Assembly (NCBI GenBank): GCA_017458805.1 | Contig: JAFTAC010000022.1 | Location: 1 to 14,909, forward strand | Direction of reading: 5' to 3' | Source of the DNA: Victivallales bacterium | GTDB taxonomy: Bacteria; Verrucomicrobiota; Lentisphaeria; Oligosphaerales; Oligosphaeraceae | DNA length: 14,909 nt | Shown: positions 7,385-14,071 of the stretch, in pieces | Layout of the letters: every line of letters starts with the position of its first letter | How positions within the stretch are numbered: position 1 is the stretch's first letter | Notes under the pieces: generated by a model | Databases searched by the model: none | What the model was told of the DNA's origin: nothing | The model's input: the letters and a program-made list of their open reading frames with translations, nothing else | Program-made: the position numbers and the translations under genes

Positions 7385-7483
7385 AGTGGTTAGTGGTTAG
7401 TGGTTAGTGATTTACCACTAACCACTAACCACTAACCACTAACCACTAACCACTAACCACTAACCACTAACCACTAACCACTA
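7385..7483. repeat. CCACTAA heptanucleotide tandem array with inverted arm (25-bp perfect hairpin)
   Basis: Seen: 7415-7483 holds nine full CCACTAA units plus CCACTA. Just before it, 7385-7409 holds about 3.5 units of the reverse complement (TTAGTGG). Positions 7385-7409 and 7416-7440 pair perfectly over 25 bp around the 6-nt loop ATTTAC. The array starts directly after the prepilin stop codon on the minus strand and ends about 10 nt before the kinase start. There is no T-run on either side typical of an intrinsic terminator, but a stem this long could still impede RNA polymerase or an exonuclease. Copy number is likely to vary by slippage (inference). Confidence 0.93.
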
Positions 7484-8161
7484 TTATTTGAGGCTCCACA
7501 TTTTGCCAGTGGGTTCGGAGTGCTTGAACGCCTCGCAGTGGCCGTCCATAAGGACTGCGTTGAACATATTGTTGTGGCGGAGGCCAAGGCGGCACTCGGA
7601 GTGGCCGATAGTCAGGCTTTCGGCGGGGTACTTCCAGTAGTAGAGCTCAATGTTGGTGGAGTCGGCTGCGCTGATGGTCGTGGAGGGGTTCTTGAAGTCG
7701 GCGAGGGTATGGCAGTTGCTTGCCGATGTCGCGGCGGAAACGATGCCGGCCAGGTCGGATTTGCGGCCATAGCTGATCTTCGCGGGGTTATCGTATGTTA
7801 TGGAACTCGTGGTGGTGGTGGAATCAGGGCGGAAAGTGGAATAGCTGTAGGGGGTAGCCTGGGCCGGGCAGACGTGCATCTTGCTGTCGCCGACGTATGG
7901 CAGAATCGAATCGAACCACCAGAAAAGCGGCGCCGCGCCGTTGGCTCTGCCATAGATGTAGTCGGGGGTTGTGAAGTCGTTGAAGTCATCCGCATACATG
8001 GCCATGCCAAGCCCCAATTGCTTCAGATTGCTTGTGCAGGAGATGGCGCGTGCCTTCTCACGTGCTTTCGAAAGGGCAGGCAGCAGCATGGCCGCCAGGA
8101 TGGCGATGATGGCGATGACCACCAGCAGCTCGATGAGCGTGAAATGAATGATTCTCTTCAT
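7484..8161 (-). CDS. Prepilin-type N-terminal methylation domain protein with H-x9-DG motif
   Basis: Seen: 225 residues from ATG at 8161, chosen because GGAGA lies 9 nt upstream; an ATG at 8176 would add five residues. The N-terminus MKRIIH-FTLIELLVVIAIIAILAAML is a class III (type IV pilin/pseudopilin) signal with Glu at position +5 of the mature protein. The residue before the Phe is His, not the usual Gly. The helix is followed by LSKAREKAR and SNLKQLGLGMAMYADDF, then a globular domain, and RHNNMFNAVLMDG gives His196-x9-Asp206-Gly207. Family knowledge: this H-x9-DG type is found in many copies in Lentisphaerota and Planctomycetota, with unknown role, perhaps surface or matrix proteins. Expected to be inner-membrane-anchored or exported by a type II/IV-like system. 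Its link to the downstream biosynthetic genes is uncertain. Confidence 0.93.
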   Translation of the reverse strand: MKRIIHFTLIELLVVIAIIAILAAMLLPALSKAREKARAISCTSNLKQLGLGMAMYADDFNDFTTPDYIYGRANGAAPLFWWFDSILPYVGDSKMHVCPAQATPYSYSTFRPDSTTTTSSITYDNPAKISYGRKSDLAGIVSAATSASNCHTLADFKNPSTTISAADSTNIELYYWKYPAESLTIGHSECRLGLRHNNMFNAVLMDGHCEAFKHSEPTGKMWSLK

Positions 8162-8177
8162 AGTGACTGTCTCCATT

Positions 8178-8221
8178 TGAAAGCGTTGGCATAATTGAGG
8201 ACATCATTTACAACGCTTTCA
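8178..8221. promoter_or_regulatory. LacI-family-like operator pair (inverted repeat)
   Basis: Seen: TGAAAGCGTTG (8178-8188) and CAACGCTTTCA (8211-8221) are perfect 11-bp inverted copies. TGAAAGCGTT resembles the cre/LacI-GalR operator core TGWAARCGYT. The CG centres are 30 bp apart, close to three helical turns, which would put two bound dimers on one face. The site lies 17-60 nt upstream of the prepilin start codon, so repression of that minus-strand transcript is the simplest reading (inference). No regulator gene is in the window. Confidence 0.45.
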
Positions 8222-8424
8222 TGTTCTAGTACCCATGAGGCACTAATAAACGATATCCTTCGTGAGGGTATTGCAAATCACATTGATTCTTCAATAATAT
8301 AACGCTATTTTTTTATTTTATTCTACGGACTATGTGATTATTTCAAAAATTGATAAGATAATTTTGCTGAAAGGGGTTGTAGTATCTTTGCCGAATACCC
8401 CGTTCTGATGTAGCATCTTTCTGT

Positions 8425-8452
8425 TTGAAAACTCAGGGATTCATTATATATT
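8425..8452 (+). promoter_or_regulatory. Sigma70-like promoter for the glycosidase-like gene
   Basis: Seen: TTGAAA (8425-8430) and TATATT (8447-8452) with a 16-nt spacer, each 5/6 to the E. coli consensus. This would give a leader of about 145 nt before the ATG at 8605. A weaker alternative is TTGCAA (8271-8276) with AATAAT (8293-8298). Consensus matching only. Confidence 0.4.
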
Positions 8453-8604
8453 GATTGGCAGAGGAGAAAGACGCCGTCGGGTGATGCGGCTATTTTCGAC
8501 CTCTGCCCTGGAGAGGGCTGCTTCAAGAAACTCTTCGTGCTGCTGAAGGCGAAGAACAAGATTATCATCCATCTGTAATAATCTGATTCCACAAAGGAGG
8601 CTAA

Positions 8605-11205
8605 ATGAATCGACTGACTGTTTTTGCATTGGCGTTGTGCGGGCTGCTGTGCGCCGATGAAGTGCTGGAGAACGAGTACCTGAAGGCGGTCATCGCGGGG
8701 CGCGGCGGCAAGGTGGCGTCGCTGGTCGAAAAGGCGTCGGGGCGCGAACTGGTCAGCAGCACCTCATCAGACAATCAGCGGCAGGGGGTCTTCGGCGGAG
8801 TCGGCAAGACCGTCGATACGCTTTTCAACAATGTGGAAAGCCTTGCCTTGAAGTACAACCTGGCCCGCGTCGGCGACGATTCGGTCACGGCGACAGTCGA
8901 ACTGCAGCAGTCCAGTCTGGCGGGCGTGGTGCTGACCCGCACCTTCCAGTTGCCGAAGGGGCAGACGGCGCTGGTCTGCACCACCAGCCTTTGCAGCAAG
9001 CAGAAGGAGAACAGCTTCTCCCTGAAATACCACAACTCGCTTGCCCTGCCCGACGACAGCGTTTTCACGCTGCCCGCAAAGGCTGGCTATGCCGTGGTGC
9101 CCTATACGCGTGCGAAGATGGAGAAGCTCTCCGCCATCACGGAGATGGCGCAGCCCTGGATTGCGGCGCTGGGCGCAAAGAGCGGGCAGGGCATGGCCCT
9201 TTATGTCAACACCCCGCACCAGCTGAAAAACCTCTTCCAGTGGAACTGCGAATCCCTGGAGGCCACCTTCAAACAGATTTCACTGAAGCCCACCGCGGAG
9301 GCGGACGAGTGGAACGCCTCCATCAGCCTCATCCCCTTTGCGGGCAAGGGAAACGTCGTAAGCGTCACGCCTGAATGCGTCTTCACGCTGGACGGCAAGC
9401 AGGGCACGCTCTATTTTGTGCAGTCCCTGGGCAATTGCACCGCCACGCTGGACGGCAAGGCCCTGGGCAAGGTTGACGCAAAGGCGGGCTCCACCTGGAG
9501 CTTCCAGGCTGAGGGTAAACAGCTGACTCTCGCCTCCGCCAACAAACAACTGGCGGTTGAGATTCCAGCCGAATGGATAACCAGCCAGCCGTTGAACAAG
9601 CTGCCGAAGACGGAGGAGGTCGGCGTCAATGGCTACTACTACCACTACCCTGAAATGTGGCTATCCGACGAAATCGACGCGGAGGTGCATTTTGGCCTGC
9701 GCGGCAACTTCAAGAAGAACAAGGATTTCCGTCTGATGGTGGCGTTGCCGCCAGGCGTGGAAATCACCTTTTCGCGGGATGAGCGGAAGGAGGTCGGCGA
9801 GGTGAACGTGAAGGGGAAGACCCTGCGCGGCATCGAAATCTACAACAAGCGCCGCGCGAGCTATGCATCGGCTGTTGACCTGGTGATGTTCCGCCCGAAA
9901 GAGGGCTTCCAGGATGGCTGCAAGGGCTATCTCTATGCAGTATGGGACGGCGGCCAGCAGGAGCCCTATCCAATTGTCTTCAAGAAGACTCCGAAGTTCC
10001 CCGAGATCGGCGAAGGGCTGAAGCACTTTACGCTGGGGCTTGGGAGCAAGACGGCGCGCCCCACGCCCCAGTGGCGCAAGTTCGGCGTCAACTTCTACGA
10101 GTTCTACGACTACGTGGTGCCCGACTTCATCGAGGATTGCAAGGGCGCCGACTTATACACAAAGCGGCAGAAGGACGCGGAGGCCGCTGGGCTGAAGTAC
10201 GGCATTGAGCTGGGGGCGCTTTTCTCGCGCTTTGGCGATGTGCTGAGAGGCACTTTCGCGAAGGCACATGGCACGCTGTTCTTCCCTGAAAAGCGCGTCT
10301 ATGAACTCAATCCCAAGGACTTCCAGGCCATCAACATGGATGGCAGGCCCGTGCTATTCGTCTGCCCCTCCTACCGCGGGCCGTATTGGCAGAAGACACT
10401 GGACATGATTCGCGTCGCCAAGCACTACGGCTTCAAGTCCATCACCTACGACGACGAGGACTGGGCGAACGGCGTGACCCTCTGCCACTGCCCCCGCTGC
10501 CTGGAGAAGTTCGGCAAGGACCCCGCCAAGTTCCCTGATGAGTGGCTGGAGTTCAAGACCGACCAGGTGCAGGACATGTACCGCGAGATGCGCGAGGTCA
10601 TGGGCGAGGACGTGGTGTTCAACACATGGCTGGACAACGGCGCGCCTGTGAAGTCCGTCACCCACCGCCTCTCCGACTACCGCAAGATCGCCAAGTACGT
10701 GGATTACATCAAGCCGATGCTTTACACGGCGGATTCTGCGACGGTGGGGCAGCGCTCGCGCGCAATCGCCGACTTGCTGAAGGGGACGCGCGCCAAGCTC
10801 ATCATGGGCTTGAGCCCCGACCGCATGTACGAATACTACCGCGTGGCCTCGGGCAACTACGCATCGCCCAATGTGATGCGCGAGCAGGTGCTGGAGGCGA
10901 TATTCAACGGGGCCGTGGGCATCCACGTCTGGAACCACTTCTATGGAATGCGCTCCGCTCTGGGCTTCTACAACATGGCGCGTGCCGTGCAGGACTTGAT
11001 GCCCGTGGAGGACATCATCTACTACGGCAAACTGGTGGACATCCCCTCCAGCAACCCCGATGTGCTGGTGACCGCCTACGAATACAACGGCGAATATGCC
11101 GTTTTCGCCAGAAACTACGACCGCGGCGTGGTGAAAACCACCATCCTCGGCCAGGAAATCGTCTTTGACAAGGATCGCGTGGCCGTGCTGAAGGTGAAGA
11201 AATGA
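8605..11205 (+). CDS. Large secreted glycoside-hydrolase-like protein
   Basis: Seen: 866 residues. Start ATG at 8605 is fixed by a strong AAGGAGG Shine-Dalgarno 4 nt upstream. MNRLTVFALALCGLLCA-DEV is a Sec signal peptide with likely cleavage after Ala17; no proper lipobox. About residues 20-330 begin with ENEYLKAVIAGRGGKVASL, which resembles the beta-sandwich opening of carbohydrate-active enzymes. From about 500 to 800 the sequence looks like a TIM barrel: YDDEDW at 615-620 could hold the acid residues, CHCPRC at 627-632 is a tight three-Cys cluster (metal site or disulfide) as seen in some barrel glycosidases, and NTWLDNG, KPMLY and GIHVWNHFYG follow at later strand ends. No known CAZy family is assigned. 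Role: probably hydrolysis of an extracytoplasmic glycan (inference). It overlaps the next gene by ATGA, so the two are co-translated. Confidence 0.75.
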   Translation: MNRLTVFALALCGLLCADEVLENEYLKAVIAGRGGKVASLVEKASGRELVSSTSSDNQRQGVFGGVGKTVDTLFNNVESLALKYNLARVGDDSVTATVELQQSSLAGVVLTRTFQLPKGQTALVCTTSLCSKQKENSFSLKYHNSLALPDDSVFTLPAKAGYAVVPYTRAKMEKLSAITEMAQPWIAALGAKSGQGMALYVNTPHQLKNLFQWNCESLEATFKQISLKPTAEADEWNASISLIPFAGKGNVVSVTPECVFTLDGKQGTLYFVQSLGNCTATLDGKALGKVDAKAGSTWSFQAEGKQLTLASANKQLAVEIPAEWITSQPLNKLPKTEEVGVNGYYYHYPEMWLSDEIDAEVHFGLRGNFKKNKDFRLMVALPPGVEITFSRDERKEVGEVNVKGKTLRGIEIYNKRRASYASAVDLVMFRPKEGFQDGCKGYLYAVWDGGQQEPYPIVFKKTPKFPEIGEGLKHFTLGLGSKTARPTPQWRKFGVNFYEFYDYVVPDFIEDCKGADLYTKRQKDAEAAGLKYGIELGALFSRFGDVLRGTFAKAHGTLFFPEKRVYELNPKDFQAINMDGRPVLFVCPSYRGPYWQKTLDMIRVAKHYGFKSITYDDEDWANGVTLCHCPRCLEKFGKDPAKFPDEWLEFKTDQVQDMYREMREVMGEDVVFNTWLDNGAPVKSVTHRLSDYRKIAKYVDYIKPMLYTADSATVGQRSRAIADLLKGTRAKLIMGLSPDRMYEYYRVASGNYASPNVMREQVLEAIFNGAVGIHVWNHFYGMRSALGFYNMARAVQDLMPVEDIIYYGKLVDIPSSNPDVLVTAYEYNGEYAVFARNYDRGVVKTTILGQEIVFDKDRVAVLKVKK

Positions 11206-11765
11206 AAGCTTTTTTGATTTCGATGTTTCTGGTACTTTCTGCGGTACTTTGCGCCGCAGACGACTATTTCGACTGGTACCGCGTGATGACGGACTCCGCG
11301 ACGCCCGCCACCTACTGGGTGATGTCCTCCTCGGATAAGGGTGTTATCTCCAAGAAGCTGAACCTGATGGTGCCCGTGTCGGAACTTCGCGAGGCTGCGT
11401 TCGAGTATGAGATACTGGTGAATCCATACGACCCCAAGCGAAAAGTCCATGTCCCCTTCAAGAACCATCCATGGGCGGACTTGCTTCTGAAAGTGAATGG
11501 CCATGAGGTGTTTCGTGGGCCTGCGGGACCCCACATCCTAGTCGGCACGCACGCCTTCCCCTTCCCGGTGGAATACCTGAAGGAGGGCGAGAACCTGCTG
11601 GAGCTGTGCTGGGCCCCGCTGAAGCCCGAGGAGAAGGGCAGCCGTTCCTACGGCTACATCTACGTCGCATGCGACCTCACCGAGGAGCTGCAGGACGTCA
11701 AAGGCCCGCAGACACGCCTGGCGAAGGCCCCCGAGAGTTTGCGGATGAGGCTGCTCATCAAGTAG
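11202..11765 (+). CDS. Small secreted protein, possibly beta-sandwich (carbohydrate-binding-like)
   Basis: Seen: 187 residues. The ATG shares bases with the preceding stop (ATGA), and GAAGGTGAAG just upstream serves as a weak ribosome site. Signal peptide MKAFLISMFLVLSAVLCAA with likely cleavage near CAA-DDYF. The rest alternates short hydrophobic and charged stretches suggestive of beta strands; DLLLKVNGHEVFRG followed by YLKEGENLLELCW is the pattern seen in galactose-binding-like jelly-roll domains, where 'NG..' precedes 'L.eG.N.l.l'. No catalytic motif is recognised. The overlap with the glycosidase-like gene suggests a partner or glycan-binding subunit (inference). It could also be a structural protein without sugar binding. 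Confidence 0.7.
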   Translation: MKAFLISMFLVLSAVLCAADDYFDWYRVMTDSATPATYWVMSSSDKGVISKKLNLMVPVSELREAAFEYEILVNPYDPKRKVHVPFKNHPWADLLLKVNGHEVFRGPAGPHILVGTHAFPFPVEYLKEGENLLELCWAPLKPEEKGSRSYGYIYVACDLTEELQDVKGPQTRLAKAPESLRMRLLIK

Positions 11766-11837
11766 GCTGTAGCCGAGAGGTGGAAAAATGGGAAGGGCAT
11801 TCTTTGTCAGCATCAGCAAGGATTTGGCAAAATTGCT

Positions 11838-12164
11838 TCAAATGTCAAGATGCCTTTCAAGCTGGATGAAAGGTTATTACGAGTGGATGACACCCCTGTC
11901 CACAAGGCATTTCGGGAGTGTCTCGCCAACACACTCATTCACGCCGATTACACAGGGCGTCAGGGAGTTGTCATTGAAAAGCGGTTTCGTCATGTGACAT
12001 TTGCCAATCCAGGTGCTTTTCGCATCCCGCTAGACGTTGCCATCGCCAATGTGTTCATATCGACGCGCATTTCGATGAGAGATTTGCAATTACCTCTATA
12101 CAGTTTATTAGAGGTTTTCATGCGATTTACACGCGGCAATGCAGGACGCAGGATAACTGCGTGA
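11838..12164 (+). pseudogene. Remnant of a RecG-like/AlbA-type regulator (ATP-binding-like part only)
   Basis: Seen: an open frame containing VKMPFKLDERLLRVDDTP, VHKAFRECLANTLIHADY, GVVIEKRF and ANPGAFRIPL. Family knowledge: this is the conserved middle/C-terminal block of Schlafen/AlbA_2-RecG-like proteins (RExLxNxLIHxDY...NPGxxRIP). Proteins of the family have about 400-560 residues; here the N-terminal AlbA domain is absent, and after DVAIAN the usual GGxxDxRNP...GSG block is replaced by unrelated sequence ending at 12164. The frame is open back to the previous stop but without recognisable domain sequence. The only ATG (11850) lies inside the conserved block. Best read as a decayed fragment, unlikely to be functional. 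It belongs to the same superfamily as the intact gene on the opposite strand but is not a close copy. Confidence 0.7.
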
Positions 12165-12185
12165 AAGACTGAGTGAATAGGTCTC

Positions 12186-12318
12186 GTTGCGTTTCATTTT
12201 CGTTGTGATTTTGAAGAGTTTTTTCTATTGTTTTACGTATCAGTGCTCAACTTGCGTTTCATTTTGCGTCTCATTACTCAATGGCTTTATTTTTGAAACG
12301 AATGGAATGAAACGCAAG
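12186..12318. repeat. TTGCGTTTCATTTT direct and inverted repeats
   Basis: Seen: TTGCGTTTCATTTT occurs at 12187-12200 and 12252-12265. CTTGCGTTTCATT at 12251-12263 is inverted exactly at 12306-12318 (AATGAAACGCAAG), a 13-bp pair separated by 42 nt. A related GCGTCTCATTACTCA lies between them. Read on the minus strand, the direct copies encode NETQ (12280-12251 gives NETQNETQ). The NETQ/NETK repeat is common in the linker of RecG-like regulators, so these may be decayed linker codons rather than protein-binding sites. Confidence 0.6.
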
Positions 12319-12323
12319 AACGA

Positions 12324-14015
12324 TTATTTGCGCACGTATGAAGTGCTTTTCCCTCTTAGGATCATTTCAATTGCACCTTTGTCACGTAGTTGTTTAAGCA
12401 TCCGATTGGCTTGGGAGAGATTCAACTTGCAAAGTTCAATTGTTTCCGCTCGATTTATGCTCCCGTGGGCGTCAATGAAACTGAGAATCATCTGCTCCTG
12501 TTGGATTTTCGTGAAGCCTGCCTGTCGGACAAATGCGGCTTTGTTTCCCGCCTTCGCATACATCTCCGCACTGATCATATAGGTTCTGCCGCGACCGTTG
12601 CCGTGGGGAGTGATCAGTCCCAGTTCTACAAGCTCCTCCACTTCCGAGTGGACGATTCTCTCTCCCTTTTGCACTTCCGCCTGCAATTCGATAATGGAAA
12701 GTTGCTTTTCGTGGAGCAGGGATGAGAGGATGATCAGCGAATCCAGCGGCATCGGCTTGTCGCTGGCCGTGATGTGCATACGCATAAACGCCAAATCCGC
12801 CTGGGCGTTGTTCAGATAAACAGAGACGCTTGTCTCATCGGACGCGCTGTAGTCGGGCGCGGGTCTGCCATAGCGCAGAAGCCCCTCGTAGATGCGGTCA
12901 ATGCCGCGTCCCGTGCGTTCGGCCAAGCCAATGCGCTTGATGACATCCGCAAGGAGCGGATTACGCGAGTGTGGGCGGACGACCAGAAGATTATGTATGT
13001 TCACTCCGTCAATGAAACTGCCTGGGTTGCTGATGGTCAGTCCATGGTCGTCTATCTGGACAAGAACGGTTCCAAAAATATTGAAGTCTCTGTGAATCAA
13101 AGAATTAACGAATGCCTCACGAAATGCGCGCTCATCATAGTTGGGCACTGGCACGCGGAACAGGCCAACATCCAGCTCCTCCTCCCGAATCAGCGTTGAA
13201 AACTCCTTGCTGACGGCCTCGAATGTCTCCAGCAGCGGTTTACGGTAGAAGAGATTGCGCCTGACCTCCGTGCCTTCCAGCACTTGGAACGCCACCTCGT
13301 AAGTGTTCAGATATTGGCGGAGCAGCTTCTCCGTGCCAAGAATCAGCAGTCCAGCCATTGTCGGATGCAAAGCACCGTTTTTCTCGACCACCAGCTGCAA
13401 AGCCAAGTCCAGCTCATCATCGGAGAGCTCCTTGAGTGTGGCATCCCCGGGGTAGGTCTCTATCATCTGCCGCAGACGCAGCCTCTGTAAGCCATCCAAC
13501 TGCTTGTTGGAAATCTCCTCGAAGACGATGGCGGAGGGGTCAATGTCCCCGAAGCTGGACTGGCGGCTAAGGAATTCGTGCGGATAGAACGGAACGGCCT
13601 CGGGCGTTCTGTCGGCCTTGAGACGGCGGCGCAGAAGTACGCCTTCTGTCGTTGCTATCAGCTGCCTGGATTTGGGTACCTCGACACGCATGATGGAATG
13701 GCCGTCCAGTTCGCAGAGCACCGCATTGACAGAGAGAAACGGCGTGGTGCGATGGGCGACCATTGCCATAAGCCCCTTTTCATCCTGATGATGTGGACGC
13801 ACATCCGTCAGAGTTCCGTCATCCTCCACGCCAAGCAGGAGAAAACCACCCTCGGTGTTTGCCAACGCGACCAGAGCCTCCGTCAAATCCTTGTCCGACA
13901 GACCTGGATTGTTTGGAGACTGCTTGTTGCCACTCCAATCCCCCTTGAACTCCACAGCCAAGGTCTCGCCACCGTGCACCAGCTCTCGCAACTCTTGTAT
14001 CGCTTGTTCCGTCAT
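12324..14015 (-). CDS. AlbA_2 (Schlafen-like) domain regulator with RecG-like ATPase-type domain and C-terminal HTHs
   Basis: Seen: 563 residues. ATG at 14015 is supported by AGGAGA 7 nt upstream. Domains: AlbA_2 at about 15-140 (LAVEFKGD, ALANTEGGFLLLGVEDDG); a RecG-like ATP-binding-type block at about 290-400 (FREAFVNSLIHRDF, ISNPGSF, RNPLLADVIKRIGLAERTGRGIDRI); then two winged-helix-like segments at about 425-485 and 500-560 (SINRAETIELCKLNLSQANRMLKQLRDKG). Full length for the family. Family members are DNA- or RNA-binding regulators; some occur in defence islands, and most are uncharacterised. Cytoplasmic. It follows the DUF2971-like gene by 56 nt on the same strand, so co-transcription is possible. 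Codon use is closer to the flanking genes than to the AT-rich neighbour. Confidence 0.88.
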   Translation of the reverse strand: MTEQAIQELRELVHGGETLAVEFKGDWSGNKQSPNNPGLSDKDLTEALVALANTEGGFLLLGVEDDGTLTDVRPHHQDEKGLMAMVAHRTTPFLSVNAVLCELDGHSIMRVEVPKSRQLIATTEGVLLRRRLKADRTPEAVPFYPHEFLSRQSSFGDIDPSAIVFEEISNKQLDGLQRLRLRQMIETYPGDATLKELSDDELDLALQLVVEKNGALHPTMAGLLILGTEKLLRQYLNTYEVAFQVLEGTEVRRNLFYRKPLLETFEAVSKEFSTLIREEELDVGLFRVPVPNYDERAFREAFVNSLIHRDFNIFGTVLVQIDDHGLTISNPGSFIDGVNIHNLLVVRPHSRNPLLADVIKRIGLAERTGRGIDRIYEGLLRYGRPAPDYSASDETSVSVYLNNAQADLAFMRMHITASDKPMPLDSLIILSSLLHEKQLSIIELQAEVQKGERIVHSEVEELVELGLITPHGNGRGRTYMISAEMYAKAGNKAAFVRQAGFTKIQQEQMILSFIDAHGSINRAETIELCKLNLSQANRMLKQLRDKGAIEMILRGKSTSYVRK

Positions 14016-14071
14016 TTCTAATTCTCCTATAGCACGTTATACCTCTAAACTCAAGGTTAAGGATATAACAA

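Larger units (their letters stand above)
8162..8604. other. Divergent intergenic region
   Basis: No convincing gene is present. The part nearest the prepilin gene has the operator-like inverted repeat. The middle (about 8222-8455) is AT-rich, with an imperfect direct repeat of TGTAGTATCTTT at 8378 and TGTAGCATCTTT at 8409 (31 nt apart), followed by a promoter-like pair. The right part (about 8457-8572) is GC-richer and can fold: GGCAGAGG 8457-8464 pairs with CCTCTGCC 8500-8507, and GCCCT/AGGGC at 8505-8518 forms an alternative hairpin sharing bases with the first. Confidence 0.6.

Noticed and set aside
7385..7483. CRISPR array
   Set aside because: The repeat unit is 7 bp with no spacers, and no cas-like gene is present.
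7374..7483. Intrinsic transcription terminator at the heptamer hairpin
   Set aside because: The stem is long but not GC-rich, and neither side has the run of T needed; listed only as a repeat with possible insulating effect.
8605..8661. Lipoprotein signal in the large secreted protein
   Set aside because: The cysteines in the signal region (LALC, GLLC) are not preceded by the small residues a lipobox needs; a standard Sec signal with cleavage after CA fits better.
10354..10938. Minus-strand 194-codon frame inside the large secreted protein gene
   Set aside because: It is rich in His, Val and Arg with no motif, and mirrors the codon bias of the plus-strand gene, whose barrel motifs are clear in the same region.
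12187..12582. Plus-strand 131-codon frame after the regulator remnant
   Set aside because: Its second half is antisense to the intact AlbA_2 gene, and its first half lacks domain features and a ribosome site.
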